From contig CACZPG010000168.1 in assembly GCA_902782965.1 (NCBI GenBank), positions 1 to 11,326 of the forward strand: a DNA stretch of 11,326 nucleotides, written 5' to 3'. The position numbers and the translations under genes were made by a program. Below, piece after piece: positions 6,565 through 11,326 of the stretch. Every line of letters starts with the position of its first letter. Positions within the stretch are counted from its first letter, which is position 1. This stretch comes from an uncultured Lachnospiraceae bacterium (GTDB lineage: Bacteria > Bacillota > Clostridia > Lachnospirales > Lachnospiraceae). A model generated the notes under the pieces. It was given only the letters and a program-made list of their open reading frames with translations, made no database searches and had not been told where the DNA came from.

Positions 6565-7542
6565 TTATATTTCTCCTTCGAAAACAGTCGTAGCAGGACC
6601 GGTCATAAATACAAGATTCTGCTCTCTGTCCCATTTAATCTTCAGATCTCCACCAAGCAGAGAAACCGTTATCTCATCATCTGTCTTTCCATTAAGGATA
6701 CAGGCAACTCCCGTTGCTGAAGCTCCCGTTCCACATGCCAGCGTCTCACCGGTTCCTCGCTCCCAGACACGCATTTTGACATGCTTTCTGTCTATTACCT
6801 GAACAAACTCAGTATTGATTCTTTCAGGGAAATTTCTGTAATTCTCAAAGGATGGTCCATACTTTTCCAGAGGAAAATCATCTGTCTCGTCAACAAATAC
6901 GATCACATGCGGGTTTCCCATCGATACACAGGTTCCGTAATATATGGTGTCGTTGATCACAACAGGCATCCTGATGGCAACCTTCTCATTCTTATCAATA
7001 CTGATTCCATCCAGATTTGAATCAACAGGAGATTCGAGGCCAATTCCCGTATTCTCTTTAATAACCTCAAGAACCTTTCTTGCATTATACCCATCCGGTA
7101 ATATTACGGGAACTTTCTCAGGCTCCAGTATCGGAGCTCCCATATTCACTGTAGCCTCAGCTACCACCATTCCGTTATTGGATACTGCTTTATAACCTTC
7201 AACCTCTTCCACCGGCTTTACTGTCAGATTAAGAGTTTTGATTCCGGCCAGTGTCTCGATAGTCACTATCTTCTTATCGGTCAGACCATGATCATAGACA
7301 TATTTACCCACGCATCTGATACCGTTTCCGCACATCTCACTCTGTGATCCATCGGCATTATACATATCCATCATAAAATCCGCCTTATCACTTGCTTTGA
7401 TGAGAATAAGCCCGTCTGAGCCTATTCCAAAGTGTCTGTCACTGACAGTCACTGCAAGTTGAGACGGATTCTGTATGTCATACTTAATAGCATTTATATA
7501 CACATAATCATTTCCGATTCCATGCATTTTTGTGAATTTCAT
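6565..7542 (-). CDS. dapF: Diaminopimelate epimerase
   Basis: DapF isomerises LL- to meso-diaminopimelate, the substrate for lysine formation and for peptidoglycan cross-linking. The two catalytic cysteines are clear: Cys71 in MCGNGIRC (70-77) and Cys270 in LACGTGA (268-274). Other landmarks are FTKMHGIGND (3-12), HFGIGSDG (37-44), VSMGNPHVIVFV (206-217) and NTEFVQV (243-249). At 325 residues it is longer than the usual 270-285. The surplus sits between about 140 and 200, a loop before the VSMGNPH motif. The start is supported by an AGGTGA ribosome binding site 7 bases upstream and by the family-typical N-terminus MKFTKMHG. The gene has a strong promoter (7619-7646) immediately downstream of the glnN terminator and is followed by dapL. 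Confidence 0.95.
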   Translation of the reverse strand: MKFTKMHGIGNDYVYINAIKYDIQNPSQLAVTVSDRHFGIGSDGLILIKASDKADFMMDMYNADGSQSEMCGNGIRCVGKYVYDHGLTDKKIVTIETLAGIKTLNLTVKPVEEVEGYKAVSNNGMVVAEATVNMGAPILEPEKVPVILPDGYNARKVLEVIKENTGIGLESPVDSNLDGISIDKNEKVAIRMPVVINDTIYYGTCVSMGNPHVIVFVDETDDFPLEKYGPSFENYRNFPERINTEFVQVIDRKHVKMRVWERGTGETLACGTGASATGVACILNGKTDDEITVSLLGGDLKIKWDREQNLVFMTGPATTVFEGEI

Positions 7543-7565
7543 TTTGTGTCACCTGTTTCTTTCCT

Positions 7566-7587
7566 GTTACTGTCTTCACACAGCAAC
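7566..7587 (-). other. Hairpin in the dapF 5' leader
   Basis: In the minus transcript GTTGCTGT pairs with ACAGTAAC (8 bp, one G-U) around a six-base GTGAAG loop. The G-U pair is compatible only with the minus-strand RNA. It lies between the predicted start site (near 7612) and the dapF ribosome binding site, which it does not cover. The loop lacks the A1/G4 pattern of ANTAR-protein hexaloops. Role unknown. Confidence 0.35.
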
Positions 7588-7618
7588 TTATTACTCATTA
7601 CATAGATATACAGAGTAG

Positions 7619-7646
7619 ATTATACCATATAATCCACATATATCAA
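7619..7646 (-). promoter_or_regulatory. Sigma-A-type promoter of dapF-dapL
   Basis: On the minus strand a TTGATA -35 box (7646-7641) is separated by 16 bases from a perfect TATAAT -10 box (7624-7619), preceded by TGG as an extended -10 element. The -10 box is part of a perfect inverted repeat, GATTATA-tgg-TATAATC (7618-7634), which could be an operator. The predicted start is near 7612, giving a leader of about 70 bases. Confidence 0.75.
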
Positions 7647-7647
7647 A

Positions 7648-7697
7648 GAAGAAAAAAGAATGCCACAGAGTGTACGAACCCAACACCCCGTGACATT
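7648..7697 (-). terminator. Rho-independent terminator of glnN
   Basis: In the minus transcript the arm at 7697-7683 (AATGTCACGGGGTGT) pairs over all 15 positions with 7673-7659, using three G-U pairs, around a 9-base loop, and is followed by CTTTTTTCTTC. The three wobble pairs exist only in the minus-strand RNA, which fits its place 36 bases after the glnN stop. It ends two bases before the dapF -35 box. Confidence 0.9.
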
Positions 7698-7732
7698 ATA
7701 TTCTTGTTTTTTTACTTATAATAATTTCAGGA

Positions 7733-9835
7733 TTATTTCACGCTGAACAGCAGCTGACCATAGCTCGGGAACGGCCAGTCTCTCTGTGATGTAAGCATTT
7801 CAGCCTCATCTACATGCTTTCTGACATGATCCATTCTTGGAAGCAGAGTATCTCTTACATATTCTGAAGCCTTAAATATATCAGAAATAGTCTTTAACTC
7901 TGACAACGCCTCTTCAAGTTCTATTACCGCATTCATAATATAATCGGTAAGTTCAGAAAGTCTCTCCATTGTGGTTACTTCGTAATTACATTTAACCTTA
8001 TCGCTTACCTGTCTCATATAGCTTGTGGTTTCGGCGAGTCTGAAAAGATATCTTTCAATTGCCGGCAGGTAATTCTTTCTGACCATATCCACCATGGTCA
8101 GTCCCTCGATATTTACCGTCTTAACATAATTATCCAGCATTATCTCACATCTGGACTCAAGCTCAGCATCAGTAAAGATCTTATGCTGTTTAAGCATTTT
8201 CTTATTCTTCTCATCAAGAAGATGAGGCATGGCATCAGCGGTCGTTCTCAGATTTGATAAACCTCTTACCTCTGTAGCTTCCTTGACCCACTCTTCTCCG
8301 TAACCATTTCCATCAAAGAGAATTCTCTGATGTTCAGTGATAACTCTCTTAATAAGCTCATGCAGATCATTCTCGAAGTTCTCTGACTTCTCCAGTTCAT
8401 CTGCGTACTGACGAAGGCTTTCAGCTACAGCAGCATTCAGCATGATATTACTGCATGCGATACTGTTAGAAGATCCAAGAGATCTGAACTCAAATTTATT
8501 ACCTGTAAATGCAAATGGTGACGTTCTGTTTCTGTCTGTTGTATCTCTGCTGAACCTTGGAAGAGAATGTACTCCCAGTTTCATCTTGACCTCTTCTGTC
8601 CCCTTGTAAGGCTTATCTTCCTTTATTGCCTCAAGAATTGCAGAAAGCTCAGCCCCCAGGAATACCGAAATAATAGCCGGAGGAGCTTCATTTGCACCCA
8701 GTCTGTGATCATTTCCGGCTGTTGCTACAGAAAGTCTCAGAAGGTCCTGATAATCATCTACCGCCTGAATAACTGCACAGAGGAATAATAAGAACTGCGC
8801 GTTTTCATAAGGAGTTTTGCCCGGTGACAGCAGGTTAACGCCTGTATCCGTTGAGATGGACCAGTTGTTATGCTTTCCTGAACCGTTTACACCCGCGAAA
8901 GGTTTCTCATGCAGCAGACATTCCATTCCATGACGGCTTGCAACCTTCTTCATTATCTCCATCGTCAGCTGATTTGCATCAGTTGCTACGTTTGTCGTTG
9001 AATATATAGGAGCCAGCTCATGCTGTGCCGGAGCTACTTCATTATGCTCTGTCTTGGCAAGAATACCCAGCTTCCAGAGCTCCTGATTCAGATCCTCCAT
9101 GAACTCCCTGACTCTCGGCTTGATTACTCCGAAATAGTGGTCATCCATCTCCTGTCCCTTCGGAGGCATAGCTCCGAAAAGAGTTCTTCCGGTATAGATA
9201 AGGTCCGGTCTCTTATTAAATACTTCCTTATCCACAAGGAAATATTCCTGTTCCGGTCCTACACTTGTTCTTACATACTTAACCGTATCATTTCCGAACA
9301 GTCTAAGTATTCTGAGGGTCTGACGGTTAATGGCCTGCATAGATCTGAGAAGCGGTGTCTTCTTATCCAGAGCTTCTCCTGAATATGAGCAGAAAGCAGT
9401 TGGTATACATAGTGTATGATCCTTGATAAATGCATATGATGTAGGATCCCATGCAGTATATCCTCTTGCCTCAAAGGTTGCTCTCAGTCCTCCCGACGGA
9501 AAGGATGATGCATCCGGTTCGCCCTTTATCAGTTCCTTACCTGAAAACTCCATAATCACTTCATTATCAGAGGTTGGTGTAATAAAACTATCATGCTTCT
9601 CAGCAGTCACACCCGTAAGAGGCTGGAACCAGTGAGTGAAATGTGTAGCTCCGTTTTCCAGAGCCCAGTTCTTCATCTCTTCAGCAACTGCATCAGCTAC
9701 CTTCTCATCAAGTCTCACATTCTCATCAATGGTTTTCTTAAGTGATGCATATACATCATCAGAAAGTCTTGCCTTCATTTCCTTATCATTAAAGACAAGA
9801 GAGCCAAAAAGTTCCGGAACATTAATTCTATCCAT
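7733..9835 (-). CDS. glnN: Type III glutamine synthetase
   Basis: GlnN makes glutamine from glutamate, ammonia and ATP. The 700-residue length (about 1.5 times GSI) and the sequence place it in the GSIII family common in Clostridia and Bacteroides. Visible motifs are the GSIII-type N-terminal THFTHWFQPLTG (67-78 from the first Met), GPEQEYFLVD (195-204) in the catalytic core, KTEHNEVAPAQHELAP (263-278), FAGVNGSGKHNNWS (315-328) and NDHRLGANEAPPAI (377-390), followed by a long helical C-terminal part. Two ATG codons lie six bases apart. The second (9835) is preferred because GGAG ends 7 bases before it, while only one base separates GGAG from the first (9841). The gene stands alone, with its own promoter, a structured leader of about 135 bases and its own terminator, which suggests separate nitrogen control. 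Confidence 0.95.
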   Translation of the reverse strand: MDRINVPELFGSLVFNDKEMKARLSDDVYASLKKTIDENVRLDEKVADAVAEEMKNWALENGATHFTHWFQPLTGVTAEKHDSFITPTSDNEVIMEFSGKELIKGEPDASSFPSGGLRATFEARGYTAWDPTSYAFIKDHTLCIPTAFCSYSGEALDKKTPLLRSMQAINRQTLRILRLFGNDTVKYVRTSVGPEQEYFLVDKEVFNKRPDLIYTGRTLFGAMPPKGQEMDDHYFGVIKPRVREFMEDLNQELWKLGILAKTEHNEVAPAQHELAPIYSTTNVATDANQLTMEIMKKVASRHGMECLLHEKPFAGVNGSGKHNNWSISTDTGVNLLSPGKTPYENAQFLLFLCAVIQAVDDYQDLLRLSVATAGNDHRLGANEAPPAIISVFLGAELSAILEAIKEDKPYKGTEEVKMKLGVHSLPRFSRDTTDRNRTSPFAFTGNKFEFRSLGSSNSIACSNIMLNAAVAESLRQYADELEKSENFENDLHELIKRVITEHQRILFDGNGYGEEWVKEATEVRGLSNLRTTADAMPHLLDEKNKKMLKQHKIFTDAELESRCEIMLDNYVKTVNIEGLTMVDMVRKNYLPAIERYLFRLAETTSYMRQVSDKVKCNYEVTTMERLSELTDYIMNAVIELEEALSELKTISDIFKASEYVRDTLLPRMDHVRKHVDEAEMLTSQRDWPFPSYGQLLFSVK

Positions 9836-9862
9836 ATTCATTCTCCACTTTTTAAAAGATTA

Positions 9863-9894
9863 TGACAGCCGAAGAGCATCCCCCTCTGCTGTCA
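9863..9894 (-). other. Second hairpin in the glnN leader
   Basis: In the minus transcript TGACAGC (9894-9888) pairs with GCTGTCA (9869-9863). An inner AGAG/CTCT stem carries a GGGGATG loop, with TCG bulged on one side. It lies 17 bases upstream of the glnN ribosome binding site. TAATCTTTT follows, too far and too weak for a confident terminator. The GGGGATG loop contains the start of a 13-codon frame described in the findings. Confidence 0.5.
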
Positions 9895-9925
9895 CTAATT
9901 TATACAATAGGAACCTTCATTTCCT

Positions 9926-9965
9926 AAAATAATAGCGTCTCAAAGTATCACTCTAAGACGCTATT
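9926..9965 (-). terminator. Strong hairpin with short U-tract at the 5' end of the glnN leader (possible attenuator)
   Basis: The minus transcript folds 16 continuous base pairs (9965-9950 with 9946-9931, AATAGCGTCT at the base) with two G-U pairs and a GAT loop, followed by ATTTTAGG. The wobble pairs would be mismatches on the plus strand, so the minus-strand RNA is the likely form. It begins about 10 bases after the predicted glnN start site. The U-tract is short, so termination may be partial. It could also stop read-through from cysK, for which I see no other terminator. Confidence 0.55.
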
Positions 9966-9981
9966 TCAATTTCGATTTTGA

Positions 9982-10010
9982 ATTGTACTCTATAAAACTA
10001 TAAATATCAA
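9982..10010 (-). promoter_or_regulatory. Sigma-A-type promoter of glnN
   Basis: On the minus strand TTGATA (10010-10005) and TACAAT (9987-9982) are separated by 17 bases, a near-consensus promoter. The predicted start is near 9975, about 140 bases before the glnN ATG. It is the best promoter match in the 325-bp spacer between cysK and glnN. Confidence 0.75.
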
Positions 10011-10017
10011 TATTTTT

Positions 10018-10082
10018 TTAAGTAAAAACAGGACAACGGGTTTATATTGTGAAATTTTACTTAATAATGTTAACTTTACTTA
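10018..10082. promoter_or_regulatory. Three copies of a TAAGTAAA motif upstream of the glnN promoter
   Basis: TTAAGTAAAA (10018-10027) and its complement TTTTACTTAA (10055-10064) form a perfect 10-bp inverted repeat with a 27-base spacer, and a third copy, TTTACTTA, lies at 10075-10082, 19 bases beyond the second. All sit just upstream of the -35 box, the nearest copy about 7 bases from it. The layout suits binding sites for an activator or repressor. They do not match the TGTNA-N7-TNACA GlnR/TnrA box. The rest of the spacer (10083-10166) is AT-rich and shows no gene and no clear cysK terminator. Confidence 0.45.
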
Positions 10083-10166
10083 GTCATTTACATTACATTA
10101 TTTGTTATTTCGTAATCCACTACCACAAAGAAGGATTTAAAAGCACCCCGTTATTATCCCTTTAAT

Positions 10167-11099
10167 CTATTCTGTGAAAAGAGGAGTTGAATAATATCTG
10201 TCTCCACTATCCGGAAGAAGAGCAACTATTGTCTTACCCTTATTCTCAGGTCTCTTAGCCAGCTCGATTGCACCATAAAGAGCTGCACCCGAAGATATAC
10301 CTACAGAAATTCCTTCTTTTCTTGCAAGCAGCTTAGCAGTTTCAAATGCTGCAGCACCCGGAGCCTTAAATACTTCATCATAAACCTCTGTATTAAGCAC
10401 CTCAGGAACGAAGCCTGCTCCGATACCCTGAATCTTGTGAGCACCTGCTTTGCCTTCTGAAAGAACAGGAGAATCTTCAGGTTCAAGAGCAACTACTTTA
10501 ACATCAGGATTCTGCTCTTTAAGATACTCACCGGTACCTGTAACTGTTCCACCTGTTCCTACACCGGCAATAAATATATCAACCTTTCCATCTGTATCAT
10601 TCCAGATTTCAGGACCTGTTGTAGCCTTATGAATAGCAGGATTTGCAGGATTAACAAACTGTCCCGGAATAAAACTGTTTGGAATCTCCTTTGCAAGTTC
10701 GTCTGCCTTTGCAATAGCTCCCTTCATACCCTTGGAGCCTTCTGTCAGTACGATCTCAGCTCCATATGCCTTAAGGATATTTCTACGCTCAACGCTCATG
10801 GTTTCGGGCATTGTAAGAATGATACGATATCCCTTTGATGCTGCAAGTGCAGCAAGTCCGATTCCCGTATTACCGCTTGTAGGTTCGATAATTACAGAAT
10901 CCTCTTTCAGCAGACCTTTGTTCTCAGCATCCTCAATCATAGCCTTTGCAATACGATCCTTAACGCTTCCGGCCGGATTAAGATACTCCAGTTTTACAAG
11001 AATTGTAGCTTCAAGTCCAAGTTCCTTTTCAATATTTACCACTTCAACAAGTGGTGTATTTCCAATAAGCTCTGTAGTACCTTTATAAATCTTACTCAT
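10167..11099 (-). CDS. cysK: Cysteine synthase A (O-acetylserine sulfhydrylase)
   Basis: CysK replaces the acetyl group of O-acetylserine with sulfide to give cysteine, using PLP. The 310-residue protein has the PLP lysine at 47 in NPAGSVKDR, the substrate-binding TSGNTG loop at 74-79, the phosphate-binding GVGTGGT loop near 175-181, and a C-terminal part ending DSGDRYYSTPLF, all typical of CysK. The frame can be extended 29 codons upstream to a TTG at 11186, but that TTG is the first three bases of the -35 box, and the extra residues match nothing in the family. ATG at 11099 has AAAGGAAAG just upstream and gives the normal N-terminus MSKIYKGTTELIGNTPLVE. It follows metY by 109 bases, so two sulfur-assimilation enzymes sit in series, with cysK also having its own promoter. 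Confidence 0.95.
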   Translation of the reverse strand: MSKIYKGTTELIGNTPLVEVVNIEKELGLEATILVKLEYLNPAGSVKDRIAKAMIEDAENKGLLKEDSVIIEPTSGNTGIGLAALAASKGYRIILTMPETMSVERRNILKAYGAEIVLTEGSKGMKGAIAKADELAKEIPNSFIPGQFVNPANPAIHKATTGPEIWNDTDGKVDIFIAGVGTGGTVTGTGEYLKEQNPDVKVVALEPEDSPVLSEGKAGAHKIQGIGAGFVPEVLNTEVYDEVFKAPGAAAFETAKLLARKEGISVGISSGAALYGAIELAKRPENKGKTIVALLPDSGDRYYSTPLFTE

Positions 11100-11116
11100 C
11101 TTTTCTTTCCTTTCAA

Positions 11117-11146
11117 AATAAATATTTATTAACTGATTAACAGTTA
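11117..11146. promoter_or_regulatory. Two adjoining palindromes in the cysK start-site/leader region
   Basis: A 17-base inverted repeat, TAACTG-ttaat-CAGTTA on the minus strand (11130-11146), lies just downstream of the predicted cysK start site. It touches a perfect 14-base palindrome, AATAAATATTTATT (11117-11130), that ends before the ribosome binding site. This is a typical position for a repressor operator. A sulfur regulator would make sense, but I cannot match it to a known box. Confidence 0.45.
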
Positions 11147-11157
11147 CATTAGTTTTT

Positions 11158-11186
11158 AATGTATCTTTTTCCAGGAGGTCTGTCAA
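11158..11186 (-). promoter_or_regulatory. Sigma-A-type promoter of cysK
   Basis: On the minus strand a perfect TTGACA -35 box (11186-11181) is followed after 17 bases by TACATT (11163-11158). The predicted start is near 11151, giving a leader of about 50 bases. It begins 22 bases after the metY stop, and no terminator is visible between them. Confidence 0.75.
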
Positions 11187-11208
11187 CCTTGCTTTCTTAT
11201 CTTAAGCT

Positions 11209-11326
11209 TTATACAGCTGCAAATGCATTTTCAAGATCAGCAATTATATCATCTATATGTTCTGTTCCGATAGAAAGACGGATAGTACTCTGCTTGATAC
11301 CCTGATCCAGAAGTTCTTCTTCTGAA
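11209..11326 (-). CDS. metY: C-terminus of O-acetylhomoserine sulfhydrylase (cut by window edge)
   Basis: The last 38 codons and a TAA stop are present. The end reads STIRLSIGTEHIDDIIADLE followed by NAFAAV, the very conserved C-terminus of the Cys/Met-metabolism PLP-dependent enzymes, and closest to O-acetylhomoserine (thiol)-lyase, which makes homocysteine (or methionine) from O-acetylhomoserine and sulfide. The RLSIGTEHIDDIIADLE motif is shared with cystathionine gamma-synthase and gamma-lyase, so the assignment to MetY rather than those relatives rests partly on the SEEELLDQGIKQSTIR stretch and on the cysK neighbour. The PLP lysine and the rest lie beyond the window. Confidence 0.8.
   Translation of the reverse strand, partial: SEEELLDQGIKQSTIRLSIGTEHIDDIIADLENAFAAV

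Noticed and set aside
7543..7618. Possible lysine riboswitch or T-box ahead of dapF
   Set aside because: The leader is only about 70 bases, far shorter than either class, with no terminator and no T-box sequence.
10083..10166. Terminator search directly after cysK
   Set aside because: AAGG/CCTT-type pairings there are weak and lack a U-tract. No convincing terminator before the glnN promoter region.
11100..11186. 29-residue N-terminal extension of CysK from a TTG start
   Set aside because: The TTG is the beginning of the -35 box, the extension has no family match, and a good ribosome binding site precedes ATG 11099.
1..11326. CRISPR arrays, tRNA or rRNA genes, complete insertion sequences
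   Set aside because: No regularly spaced repeats, no cloverleaf with anticodon and T-arm signatures, and no transposase or integrase frame was found. The 104-283 element lacks a protein gene.

Overview
The window looks like a chromosomal segment of a low-to-mid GC Firmicute of the Clostridia, most likely a Lachnospiraceae relative such as the Butyrivibrio/Roseburia group. The pointers are the LL-diaminopimelate aminotransferase route to lysine, a type III glutamine synthetase (GlnN), clostridial-style purine-rich ribosome binding sites and sigma-A promoters. This placement is inferred from gene content only. All ten recognised genes, two of them cut by the window ends, lie on the minus strand, so transcription runs from the right end to the left.

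Right part (about 7650-11326), amino-acid and nitrogen metabolism. The tail of an O-acetylhomoserine sulfhydrylase (metY) is followed by cysK with its own consensus-like promoter and a palindrome at the start site. A 325-bp spacer holds the glnN promoter, three copies of an octamer upstream of it, and a structured leader with a strong hairpin. glnN ends in a clear rho-independent terminator. The -35 box of the next promoter starts within a couple of bases of that terminator's U-tract and drives dapF-dapL (meso-diaminopimelate for lysine and peptidoglycan).

Left part (1-5246), surface polysaccharide. CDP-glucose 4,6-dehydratase (rfbG), an extended SDR sugar-nucleotide epimerase/reductase and an RmlC-like epimerase (rfbC) are followed by an ABC-2 polysaccharide exporter (wzm permease, wzt ATPase with a C-terminal glycan-recognition-type domain). 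No 3-dehydrase of the RfbH/E1 type lies between these genes, so the pathway visible here points to a CDP-linked 6-deoxyhexose rather than a 3,6-dideoxyhexose. The exporter would move the lipid-linked polymer across the membrane. No promoter or intrinsic terminator is obvious between dapL and rfbG, so dapF-dapL and the sugar genes may be co-transcribed.

The most unusual part is the spacer after wzt (104-283). It is a 180-bp multi-branched inverted-repeat element with an 11-bp outer stem that runs into the last codons of wzt, and at least five inner stems, three of them capped by the same kind of triloop. It could be a structured RNA or a small palindromic mobile element. Other points of interest are a plus-oriented terminator between rfbC and wzm whose stem also covers the wzm ribosome binding site, the glnN leader, and an SDR enzyme in which the YxxxK tyrosine is phenylalanine. 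I found no CRISPR array, tRNA, rRNA or complete insertion sequence.
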